Shown: piece by piece, positions 41,092-47,927 of the stretch
Position numbering within the stretch: the first letter of the stretch is position 1
Layout: the number at the start of each line of letters is the position of its first letter
NCBI GenBank assembly: GCA_016927835.1
Contig: JAFGMA010000284.1
Location: forward strand, 1 to 47,927
DNA from: Candidatus Zhuqueibacterota bacterium
GTDB taxonomy: Bacteria > Zhuqueibacterota > Zhuqueibacteria > Thermofontimicrobiales > Sulfurfontimicrobiaceae
DNA: 47,927 nt
Reading direction: 5' to 3'
Made by a program: the position numbers and the translations under genes
Notes under the pieces: model-generated
Databases searched by the model: none
What the model saw: the letters and a program-made list of their open reading frames with translations, nothing else
What the model was told of the DNA's origin: nothing

Positions 41092-43185
41092 ATGAAAAAA
41101 ATTCTACTTATATCACTTTGTGTATTAATAAGTTATATATATACAACCGAAAGCTATTGTATCGGGAAGCTGTATGGACGCATACCGTGGCAGGAAAACA
41201 GCCCGATAAATAATCTGGATATTATTTCATTCTCCGCAACTGTAAATGTTGGCGATCAGATGGCTGTCAGCCGAATTGTACAGGAATTCTCGAATGCCAG
41301 TTGGTGGGATCTCGAAGGCGTTTTTGTATATGAATTGCCGGATGATGCAAAATTGACCGAATTCTCAATCTGGCGCGATGGCGAGAAAATTTCTTATGAA
41401 TTGCAAACGCTTGATGGCGCAGCAGAAATTTATGAAGAGATTATCACCCGCGAGGATGATCCGCTTTTCCCGGAAAAAGACTCCGCTAACATATTGAGAA
41501 TGCGGCTTTTTCCTGTGAAGGCACTGAGCAATTTCAAGGTGGAATTGACTTATGTGCATCTGCTGCCCTTTGAAAACGGCGATATTGCATATAACCTTCC
41601 TTTCGACGTTTCGGATTATACCGTGATGCCGGTAAGAGATATTCAAATCGAAATCAATATTACATCGCAATACCGGATTCAAAAAGTGGCGAGCAGCTTT
41701 TTCGATCAATTGCCAGAATTCAGCATCGAACAACTCACTCCGAGTAACTACAAGATCAGCCTTCAAACAAATAATTATCTGCCCGACAGGGACCTGGCAG
41801 TAACCTATGCATTGCAAACCGGAACATCCTATTTTAATGTGCTGACCTATACGCCCGACGATCCGTCAGATGACGGCTATTTCACGCTATGGATTACGCC
41901 CCCCGACTCGCTGTTCCAGGATACGATCCTGGTTAAAGAAATTGTTTTCGCTGCTGATCTCTCTTCGAGCATGGAGGGTGAACGCCTGAAGCAATTGAAA
42001 GAATCGCTGGTTTATTTTATCGATCGACTCAATCCGGTTGACTGGTTCAATATTATTCCTTTCAGTACCGATGTTGGCGTGTTTCGATCCGATCTGGTGC
42101 GCGCCTCGGCTGAAATGAAGGCAGCGGCAACAACCTACATTTCCCAGTTTTCAGCGGTTGGATTAACCAATATCGAAGGGGCTCTGTCCAAAGCGCTATC
42201 CCATGAATTTTCTTATCGCAATCGGCGTATCATCGTTCTTTTTACCGACGGAGAGCCAACTGCCGGGATCACCGATTATGCTACAATTTTAGAGAATGTC
42301 CAAACTAAAAATGGGGATGATGTGAGCATCTTCACGGTGGGTATTGGCGAAGCTGTCGACAAAACGCTGCTGAGCATGATTTCCGATCAAAATAAAGGAT
42401 ATGCGTTCTTCATCTCCTCCGATGACAGCCTTTCATCCCAATTGACGGATTTGTATCCCCGGATCATCGTTCCGGCGCTCACCGATTTGAATGTGAATTA
42501 TGGCGCGATTCAGACGTTCGACATGTATCCGATCCGAATCAGCAACATGGTCAAAGGCATGCAACAAGTGCTTCGCGGACGCTACCGGGGAACTGGTGAA
42601 ATCATGCTGAATTTGACGGGGAATGTTGGCGGCACACCGGTCAACCTGAGCAGTACAGTGGCTTTTCTCGCAAATACAAATGAGTATATCGGCAGCTTAT
42701 GGGCAGCCGGAAAAATCGATCACCTGCTTTCGCTCATCAAGCAACATGGCGAAGTCCAGGAACTCGTCGACGCAATAGTCTATTTGAGCAAAACATATTC
42801 AATTTTAACGCCTTATACCGCTTTCTTGCTGATACTTCCCGGCGAGGGCAGACCCCCTCTGGACGTGGGCGATGCCATACCGGACTTGAAACCAACCGCG
42901 TTCGAATTGTCCCAGAACTACCCGAATCCGTTCAATCCCGCTACCAGGATTTGCTATGCAATCCCTGGCGGCAATGCTTCGCTAAGGCATGTTTCATTGA
43001 ACGTTTTTAACACGCGAGGTGAGTTGGTTAAAACACTGGTGCAGGCGGAACAATCACCCGGAAGATATGTAGTGGAATGGGACGCCACGGATATGACGGG
43101 CAGGGCTGTAGCTGGCGGCGTCTATTATTATCATATCGAAAGTGAAGGTTTCAGCGCAACCAAAGCGATGGTTTTGATAAAGTGA
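41092..43185 (+). CDS. Secreted VIT/VWA-domain protein with sorting tail
   Basis: 697 residues from the ATG at 41092, with GGAGGG at a 7-base gap; an in-frame start 5 codons upstream overlaps that site. Signal peptide KKILLISLCVLISYIYTTES. VIT domain about 45-160 (VAVSRIV-type start here MAVSRIVQEFSNASWWDLEG; YEEIITREDDPLF). VWA domain about 283-465 with the MIDAS motif DLSSSM (289-294) and FTDGEPT. The C-terminus from about 613 has LSQNYPNPFNPATRI and a FlgD-Ig-like tail. The arrangement resembles inter-alpha-trypsin inhibitor heavy chains; the bacterial role is likely surface adhesion or matrix binding. No neighbour suggests a specific partner. Confidence 0.92.
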   Translation: MKKILLISLCVLISYIYTTESYCIGKLYGRIPWQENSPINNLDIISFSATVNVGDQMAVSRIVQEFSNASWWDLEGVFVYELPDDAKLTEFSIWRDGEKISYELQTLDGAAEIYEEIITREDDPLFPEKDSANILRMRLFPVKALSNFKVELTYVHLLPFENGDIAYNLPFDVSDYTVMPVRDIQIEINITSQYRIQKVASSFFDQLPEFSIEQLTPSNYKISLQTNNYLPDRDLAVTYALQTGTSYFNVLTYTPDDPSDDGYFTLWITPPDSLFQDTILVKEIVFAADLSSSMEGERLKQLKESLVYFIDRLNPVDWFNIIPFSTDVGVFRSDLVRASAEMKAAATTYISQFSAVGLTNIEGALSKALSHEFSYRNRRIIVLFTDGEPTAGITDYATILENVQTKNGDDVSIFTVGIGEAVDKTLLSMISDQNKGYAFFISSDDSLSSQLTDLYPRIIVPALTDLNVNYGAIQTFDMYPIRISNMVKGMQQVLRGRYRGTGEIMLNLTGNVGGTPVNLSSTVAFLANTNEYIGSLWAAGKIDHLLSLIKQHGEVQELVDAIVYLSKTYSILTPYTAFLLILPGEGRPPLDVGDAIPDLKPTAFELSQNYPNPFNPATRICYAIPGGNASLRHVSLNVFNTRGELVKTLVQAEQSPGRYVVEWDATDMTGRAVAGGVYYYHIESEGFSATKAMVLIK

Positions 43186-43495
43186 GTTGCTGCAATGAAT
43201 TATAACCGGCGGACAGCAAAATTTTCGATGTGATTTTTACTAGATTTTTTATTTGACATTTATTATAAAATTAATATATTATTTCGTGCAACGCGATGAA
43301 AAACTGCGCTGGTGACTGGCATTATTTGATTTTCATTTTCGTAATTATGATGCGATCCGCAAAAGTAGCGCAATGCGTCCTGAAAGATTTCCATTGAGAG
43401 CCTATCCGAAATCCTATTTCAAAAAATGAATTGGATCAGGCAAAAATTGTCATAGAACAAAATGGTTTGTCTTTTCAATTTAAATGAGGGAAATG
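43186..43495. other. Intergenic region with promoter for UVR-motif gene
   Basis: TTGACA at 43253-43258, then TATATT at 43275-43280 (16-base spacer), in a strongly AT-rich context, gives a plausible sigma-70 promoter for the gene at 43496. No ORF, RNA gene or repeat was recognised. Confidence 0.45.
43253..43280 (+). promoter_or_regulatory. Possible promoter of the UVR-motif gene
   Basis: TTGACA (43253-43258), 16-base spacer, TATATT (43275-43280), about 216 bases before the ATG. An alternative -10, TATTAT, is two bases further on. Confidence 0.45.
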
Positions 43496-44266
43496 ATGGT
43501 TAAAGACATCCAGCCCATTTTGAACGGTTGGGAATTCAAACCGAACAAAATATCTGTGCGCAAAATAAAAGGCGCGGACGGCTCGATGAAGCTCCAATTG
43601 CGACTCGATCTTGGGCTTCTGCAGATGGAATTGACGGGTCGCCCTGATGGTGCAAAACCGTACGGATATGAATCGCTGCTGGAATATTATGAAGTTTTGC
43701 TGCGCGATTACAAGGTGAAATTCAATTCTGATGAAGGATTTTCGCTGGATTCGGAATCGTGTTCCGAACTGCAACGAGAGTGCATTCAATACTATCATCG
43801 CTACCTGAGCTTGTTCCAGTTGCGGGAATTCCAGGCTGTCGTACGCGATACACAACGAAACTTGCGCGTGTTCGATATGATTAAAAAGTACGCAGCAGAA
43901 GAAATTGATATCTGGAACTTCGAGCAATTTCGACCCTACGTAATTATGATGAATGTAAGAGCAAAAGTTCACATCAGTCTGCAACTCAAAAATCATCACC
44001 TGGCGTTAAAGCAAATTTCAGACGGTATCGATGTCATCCGCAAGTTCTTCGATGAATACGGTCAAGGACACCTCACCGATTCTTCCCGCGAAGTTATCTT
44101 TCTTGAAAATTGGCTGAAAGAAATCCAGGAAAATCGCCCGCTCTCCGCTTTGGAAAAACTCCAGCGCCAGATGGAGCGCGCCGTGGAAAACGAGGAATAC
44201 GAAAAAGCCGCTATCCTTCGCGACAGAATTAATGATTTGCGCAGCGCAACCGATATTGAACAATAA
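43496..44266 (+). CDS. UVR-motif protein
   Basis: About 256 residues from the ATG at 43496 (GAGGG at a 5-base gap; in-frame ATGs at 43493 and 43484 are alternatives). The C-terminal LEKLQRQMERAVENEEYEKA followed by AILRDRI is a UVR motif, the coiled segment by which UvrB and UvrC interact and which also occurs in McsA-type and other proteins. The N-terminal ~200 residues (GSMKLQLRLDLGLLQMELTG, then a helical TPR-like region) are not recognised. A regulatory or scaffold role is likely rather than nucleotide excision repair, since no helicase or nuclease motifs are present. Confidence 0.82.
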   Translation: MVKDIQPILNGWEFKPNKISVRKIKGADGSMKLQLRLDLGLLQMELTGRPDGAKPYGYESLLEYYEVLLRDYKVKFNSDEGFSLDSESCSELQRECIQYYHRYLSLFQLREFQAVVRDTQRNLRVFDMIKKYAAEEIDIWNFEQFRPYVIMMNVRAKVHISLQLKNHHLALKQISDGIDVIRKFFDEYGQGHLTDSSREVIFLENWLKEIQENRPLSALEKLQRQMERAVENEEYEKAAILRDRINDLRSATDIEQ

Positions 44267-44396
44267 CTGCCGGGATGTTTTCCGATTGGTAACCAGGCTG
44301 TTCAGGCTATACATACTACCGCAATAATCCTGACGAATTTCCAGTGTCATCCGCCATCGGTGTCATGATTTGAGCAATATAGAAAAGGAATTTCAA

Positions 44397-45593
44397 ATGC
44401 CTTTCAGAAAATCAATCCTGCCTTTCGCCCTTTCAATCCTTTTATCTGGCATATTTGCTTGCGCAGAGAAAAAGGAACACCTACTCGCTCCCGGGATCAA
44501 ATATAGACACATTTACGATGAACAAGGTCCGTGGTCGATAAATGTCCTGGAAATCCATCTCCAACATCCCTCATTGCATTTGGTTTCCGTCAAAGCCCAT
44601 AATCTTCTCTCAGGAACCCAGCCAACCAGTGACATGGCAAAGGAACTCGATTGGTCGGGACACCGGGTTGTAGGCGGGATCAATGCCGATTTTTTTGCCG
44701 CAGGCGGAATCCCTGTGGGTACGCAAATCGCTGCTGGGAAAATTATCAAAAGCCCTTCCCATCGCCCGCTATTCATCCTTACGCCGAAAAAGAATCCTGC
44801 CATTGAAATCGTTGCTTTGCAGGGAAAAGTAATTTGCAGTAACGATCGATCATTCAATCTAAGCGGAGTCAATCACTCCAGAAATGCGCAGGAATTAATT
44901 CTTTATAATTCATTCAACGGCGAGACAACACATACGAATAAATGGGGAACAGAGGTAGTACTGACACCGCTCGATCAGGTTGCAGTCGGCGATACGATTC
45001 GTGCGATTACATCACATATTGCAGCAGCAACCGGCAATCAAAAAATACCACCGGATGGAATGGTTTTATCCGGACATGGCGAAGCAGCGCAATTTATAGC
45101 GGAGAATGTGGCGGTACAGGATACGATCGCTCTGTTAATTACCCTGCCACCATTTGAGGGACTCATTCACGAGGCAGTCGGTGGTATTCCCAGGATTATC
45201 CGCGACGGGCAAATTTCAATCGAAATGGATGGGCAGAATATACGCGAGTCCTTTTCAACCAATCGCCATCCGCGCACGGCAGTCGGCTTCGATGCCGATA
45301 GCACCACGCTTTTCATGGTGACTGTCGATGGTCGCCAGCCGGATCATAGCGTCGGAATGACGTTGCAGGAATTGGCAGCGTTGATGCTGAAACTGGGATG
45401 CTATCAAGCGATAAATCTCGACGGAGGTGGTTCTACAACCATGTTGGTGGGTACGCATATCGTTAATAAACCTTCGGATGCCACGGGCGAGCGGGCGGTT
45501 GCCAATGCATTGATGGTGATTTCTACGACTGCGGAAGATTCGCTGAAGGGATTGACGCGCTTCCTTGCCGCCAGGAATTTATCGACTAACTGA
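44397..45593 (+). CDS. Phosphodiester glycosidase (NAGPA-domain) lipoprotein
   Basis: 398 residues from the ATG at 44397, AAAGGA at a 7-base gap; a longer in-frame start would displace the signal. Lipobox LSGIFAC. NAGPA-type domain: GGINADFFAAGGIPVGTQIA near 95-115, PRTAVGFDADSTTLFMVTVD and LGCYQAINLDGGGSTTMLV toward the C-terminus, matching the catalytic loops of the family that cleaves N-acetylglucosamine-1-phosphodiester bonds. Bacterial members are thought to act on wall or capsule phosphodiesters. Predicted location is the periplasm or outer membrane. It is convergent with tonB. Confidence 0.9.
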   Translation: MPFRKSILPFALSILLSGIFACAEKKEHLLAPGIKYRHIYDEQGPWSINVLEIHLQHPSLHLVSVKAHNLLSGTQPTSDMAKELDWSGHRVVGGINADFFAAGGIPVGTQIAAGKIIKSPSHRPLFILTPKKNPAIEIVALQGKVICSNDRSFNLSGVNHSRNAQELILYNSFNGETTHTNKWGTEVVLTPLDQVAVGDTIRAITSHIAAATGNQKIPPDGMVLSGHGEAAQFIAENVAVQDTIALLITLPPFEGLIHEAVGGIPRIIRDGQISIEMDGQNIRESFSTNRHPRTAVGFDADSTTLFMVTVDGRQPDHSVGMTLQELAALMLKLGCYQAINLDGGGSTTMLVGTHIVNKPSDATGERAVANALMVISTTAEDSLKGLTRFLAARNLSTN

Positions 45594-45627
45594 TCAGCCG
45601 AAACATATCCCCCCATGCTACCTCAAC

Positions 45628-46431
45628 TTATTTCAACAAATAGCGAAAGGTGATTTCGCCGGATTCGATCCGTTGCGGCTCATCCGGAGGCAGGCTATTG
45701 AAGCGCCATTTTTTGAACGCATCCAGCGATATTTTTTCCAGCGTCGGATTGCCCTTGATAACCGGCATCGCATCTCCGACCAGACCGCCGGGCAGCACCG
45801 AAAATCGCAGCTTTATCACCGCCTGGGTAGCCAATCCTTCCGGATAAACCGGAATCACTTTATAAAGCACCTTCCGAGCGGCAGCTTCCCCTTCAATCGA
45901 GAAATGCAGATTGTCCTTGCCTGAATGACTGCCCGGCTCAACTGCTTCTATTTCATTCTCATCCAGGGGGATTGCGCCGGCGTCCGCGGTCTCTTTTACC
46001 TCATCGATTGCATCGAAAACATCATTTTTTTCCCCGTTGATCTTCGGGACAGTCTGATTGCGAGCCGGCAATCGTTTCGTCTCTGGCATCAATTTTTGTG
46101 TGTCCGGTACCGGAAGCTCTGTGACGGATTTTTCGAGCATACGTCTGCGAGGCAACTCGATGATTTTCTCCTGGCGGGTTTGCTCAGGAACGGTGGCTTC
46201 AGGTGTTGTCAGTGGCGGCATTGCAAGGTTATCCGATGCTGTCGGGTATTGCCGTGATGGCGTGCTGACTGCGAAATCCATTTCCGTGAAATCGTGGAAC
46301 TCATTTATTTGCATGCGCGATGACAGGCATCCGAGGAATGCGAGTATTGCGCCAATCAGGGCGTGAATAATCAAAGAGATAAGGTACGATACATTTATCG
46401 TCTTTGATGATTTCATTTGATCGAGCTGCAT
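45628..46431 (-). CDS. TonB-like energy transducer
   Basis: 267 residues. An N-terminal membrane helix (VSYLISLIIHALIGAILAFLG) is followed by a Pro/Glu/Thr-rich spacer (residues ~70-170) and a TonB C-terminal domain (about 185-267; VLYKVIPVYPEGLATQAVIK, FKKWRFNSLP). It spans the periplasm and passes proton-motive energy from ExbB/ExbD to outer-membrane TonB-dependent transporters. GGTGA lies upstream of the ATG. Last gene of a minus-strand exbB-exbD-tonB run, 20 bases after exbD. Confidence 0.92.
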   Translation of the reverse strand: MQLDQMKSSKTINVSYLISLIIHALIGAILAFLGCLSSRMQINEFHDFTEMDFAVSTPSRQYPTASDNLAMPPLTTPEATVPEQTRQEKIIELPRRRMLEKSVTELPVPDTQKLMPETKRLPARNQTVPKINGEKNDVFDAIDEVKETADAGAIPLDENEIEAVEPGSHSGKDNLHFSIEGEAAARKVLYKVIPVYPEGLATQAVIKLRFSVLPGGLVGDAMPVIKGNPTLEKISLDAFKKWRFNSLPPDEPQRIESGEITFRYLLK

Positions 46432-46451
46432 TTTTTCACCGATATAATAAT

Positions 46452-46853
46452 TTATAATTCCGGTATCGTCGCAATCATGAATTTTTCGGTGCCTGCCAAT
46501 TTTGCAATATCCACCACTTCCACCAGTTTTTCCAGCGAAAGCCTGCGATCCGCTTTGATAACAACCAGTTTTTCCGGATGATTTGCCAGACTCTGCCTGA
46601 GACCGGCGCCGAGTTCTTCGAGATTGAGTTGCTCGCCATTCAGGAAAATCGAACCCGCGGACGTGATCGTCAAAATGATTCGGTCGCCCGGTTCCACCTG
46701 TCCTGATACCGCTTTGGGCAATTTCACCTTGATGCCGGGCTGTATGATAAATGAAGAAGATAACAGAAAAAAGATCAACAGCAGCAGCACAATATCGGTC
46801 AGTGAAATTGCTGAGAAGGTTAATATTTTTTTACGATTCGTCTGAAAATCCAT
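46452..46853 (-). CDS. exbD: ExbD/TolR-type biopolymer transport protein
   Basis: 133 residues from the ATG at 46853 (GAGG at a 9-base gap); a GTG five codons upstream is rejected. A single N-terminal membrane helix (LTDIVLLLLIFFLLSSSFII) carries the catalytic Asp (SLTDIVLLL) that conducts protons; the periplasmic part has AVSGQVEPGDRIILT and LEKLVEVVDIAKLAGTEKF. Its start lies inside the 3' end of exbB (23-base overlap), so translation is coupled. Confidence 0.92.
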   Translation of the reverse strand: MDFQTNRKKILTFSAISLTDIVLLLLIFFLLSSSFIIQPGIKVKLPKAVSGQVEPGDRIILTITSAGSIFLNGEQLNLEELGAGLRQSLANHPEKLVVIKADRRLSLEKLVEVVDIAKLAGTEKFMIATIPEL

Positions 46854-47487
46854 TTGCAGAAGCCTCACGGTCTATGAGCAGATCCAGCAAATCAACAGAG
46901 CTTTGCTGCATGTCGAAAACATGGCTTTCGATTTTCCCTTGAATCCAATTATGGAAAATAATCGCCATAATACCAACCATCAAACCAAAAGCCGTTGTCG
47001 AAAGCGCCTCCCAGATGCCCCCTGCCAGTACATCGGGTCCGACGATGCCGCGTCTGGCAACGATTTCGGAAAACGCCTGCATCATCCCGATGACGGTACC
47101 CAGGAATCCGAACAACGGCGCAATCGCGGCAATCGTACCCAGGATACCCAGGCGGCGTTCGAGATGATAAATTTCCGCTTTACCGGAGCTTTCAATCGCT
47201 TCTTTGACTTCATTGCGAGGGCGCTTGTAGCGCTCCAAACCGGCTTTGGCAATTTTTGCCACAGGTCCCGGCGTTCTTTTGCAATAGAGAACGGCATCGC
47301 TGATGCGACCTTTGCGCAACATCGCCTGTATTTGCATGATGAAGCTTCGCGTGTTGACATTCATCTTTCGCAAAACCATAACTCTCTCGATGAAGATCGC
47401 CAGCGCAACAACTGAACATATCAAAATCGGCAGCATCAACGCAACGATAAGCCAGCCTCCTTCGATGAATAACTCCCACAAGCTCAT
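46831..47487 (-). CDS. exbB: ExbB/TolQ-type proton channel protein
   Basis: 218 residues. Membrane helix near the N-terminus (GGWLIVALMLPILICSVVAL), then the large cytoplasmic part and two further helices with LGTIAAIAPLFGFLGTVIGM and GIWEALSTTAFGLMVGIMAI, the conserved MotA/TolQ/ExbB segments. It forms the pentamer that with ExbD powers TonB. GAGGAGG 4-5 bases before the ATG. First gene of the operon; its promoter should be at 47490-47560. Confidence 0.95.
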   Translation of the reverse strand: MSLWELFIEGGWLIVALMLPILICSVVALAIFIERVMVLRKMNVNTRSFIMQIQAMLRKGRISDAVLYCKRTPGPVAKIAKAGLERYKRPRNEVKEAIESSGKAEIYHLERRLGILGTIAAIAPLFGFLGTVIGMMQAFSEIVARRGIVGPDVLAGGIWEALSTTAFGLMVGIMAIIFHNWIQGKIESHVFDMQQSSVDLLDLLIDREASANGFSDES

Positions 47488-47927
47488 TTGACCTCCTCAG
47501 GGCTTGCACAGAAATAACATGATGATAATTCAAATATTAGCCAGATTCCAGAGACATGATTTAAATCGCTTGCAGAAAAGAATCCCGGAAGCACCTTATT
47601 TTTCGCAAGCAGTTTTGTACTGCTATTCACAATTTCAGTGATGTACTTTAAAAATTTTTTAGACAGGATAACAGGATTAACAAGATAGATGTTATCCTGT
47701 TTATCAGTAACATCATTGCAATAATTTACTTCAATAACAACAACAACACAGAGCAATAGAGAATCAAAAAGACCGCTGAGATAAAAACAGTTTACAAATT
47801 TTCTGTGTAGTCGGTGTTTCCTGTTGAACTCCGTGTTCCGTTTTTTTCGGTGTGACGCAGCAATATTATATTTATGATTCCATTAATTAGTGTCTGTCCG
47901 AGAACTACCTTTGATCTGTCATTGCGA
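47488..47927. other. Right-end intergenic region with repeats
   Basis: ACAGGATAAC (47663-47672) pairs perfectly with GTTATCCTGT (47691-47700): a 'GACAGGATAACAGGATTAAC' type dispersed hairpin repeat. An ORF read through it on the minus strand (about 47484-47756) has repeat-derived sequence and no start signals and is not called. The final ~42 bases belong to the same repeat family as 1-66, inverted. It also contains the exbB promoter region, not resolved. Confidence 0.5.
47886..47927. repeat. Dispersed repeat at right end of window
   Basis: CACTAATTAGTGTCTGTCCGAG-like end sequence: here TTAGTGTCTGTCCGAGAAC then GTCATTGCGA. The reverse complement (TCGCAATGACA...TCTCGGACAGACACTAAT) matches the order seen at 25-66. 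Suggests the contig ends in the repeat on both sides. Confidence 0.55.

Noticed and set aside
46903..47415. 170-codon + ORF antisense to exbB
   Set aside because: Shadow frame; exbB has clear family motifs and a strong ribosome site.
47484..47756. 90-codon - ORF at right end
   Set aside because: Runs through a hairpin repeat; no ribosome site; sequence explained by the repeat.
1..47927. CRISPR array, tRNA, rRNA, integrase/att sites, intact IS
   Set aside because: Looked for regularly spaced repeats, tRNA-like cloverleafs, rRNA sequence and transposase or integrase motifs; none could be supported.

Overview
The window looks like chromosomal DNA from a Gram-negative, envelope-rich bacterium of the FCB superphylum, probably near KSB1/Calditrichota-type lineages rather than a classical Bacteroidete. 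This placement is inference. It rests on three secreted proteins ending in an 'NYPNPFNP' type C-terminal sorting domain (PQQ-type propeller at 8646, lamin-tail protein at 24158, VIT/VWA protein at 41092), many lipoproteins and outer-membrane proteins, an ExbB/ExbD/TonB set, and a secretin. No rRNA, tRNA, CRISPR array, intact transposase or prophage was seen. Both ends of the window run into the same type of dispersed repeat in opposite orientation, so the ends are probably contig breaks at repeats.

Layout. 0.1-5 kb: quinone-oxidoreductase-like gene, thioredoxin-reductase-like gene, an unrecognised lipoprotein and queA, all on +. 5-7 kb: a two-PDZ lipoprotein and a tiny Cys/Asp-rich protein on -, then a 99-bp MITE-like repeat. 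7.2-12.3 kb (+): secreted alpha/beta hydrolase, a GxxExxY gene with an internal deletion, a beta-propeller protein, a flavodoxin/FMN-binding lipoprotein pair, and a family 9 glycosyltransferase with an orphan in-frame open stretch after its stop. 12.6-18.2 kb (-): rarA, galT, an antitoxin with a frameshifted PIN toxin, and a POT-family transporter with a large soluble insert.

19.2-26.7 kb (+) is the most distinctive part. Six genes encode a three-repeat WxL-like secreted protein, a PapD/DUF916-like chaperone-like protein, a small secreted protein that looks like a major subunit (own transcription unit, strong terminators upstream, long structured leader, hairpin downstream), a double DUF916/DUF3324-like protein, a lamin-tail protein with a sorting tail, and a short secretin. 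This resembles the WxL/WxIP surface clusters of Firmicutes combined with a secretin for outer-membrane export. I propose it as a candidate undescribed surface-structure assembly or export system.

27.2-29.2 kb (+): UbiA-type prenyltransferase and DUF362 protein. 29.6-35.3 kb (-): a gene run of a split exopolyphosphatase (ASKHA part and HD part as separate genes), phosphomannose isomerase, a SEC-C protein and the tail-specific protease Prc. 36-39 kb (+): a radical SAM protein whose stop codon lies in a second MITE copy, then an outer-membrane barrel protein. 39-40.3 kb (-): a multi-cluster iron-sulfur protein. 41-45.6 kb (+): VIT/VWA protein, UVR-motif protein and phosphodiester-glycosidase-like lipoprotein. 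45.6-47.5 kb (-): exbB-exbD-tonB.

Intergenic DNA is rich in repeats: a ~99-bp palindromic-ended element (three full copies and one fragment), a ~80-bp element with two copies, and several hairpin repeats of types common in environmental genomes. Protein assignments were made by reading motifs; no database search was run.
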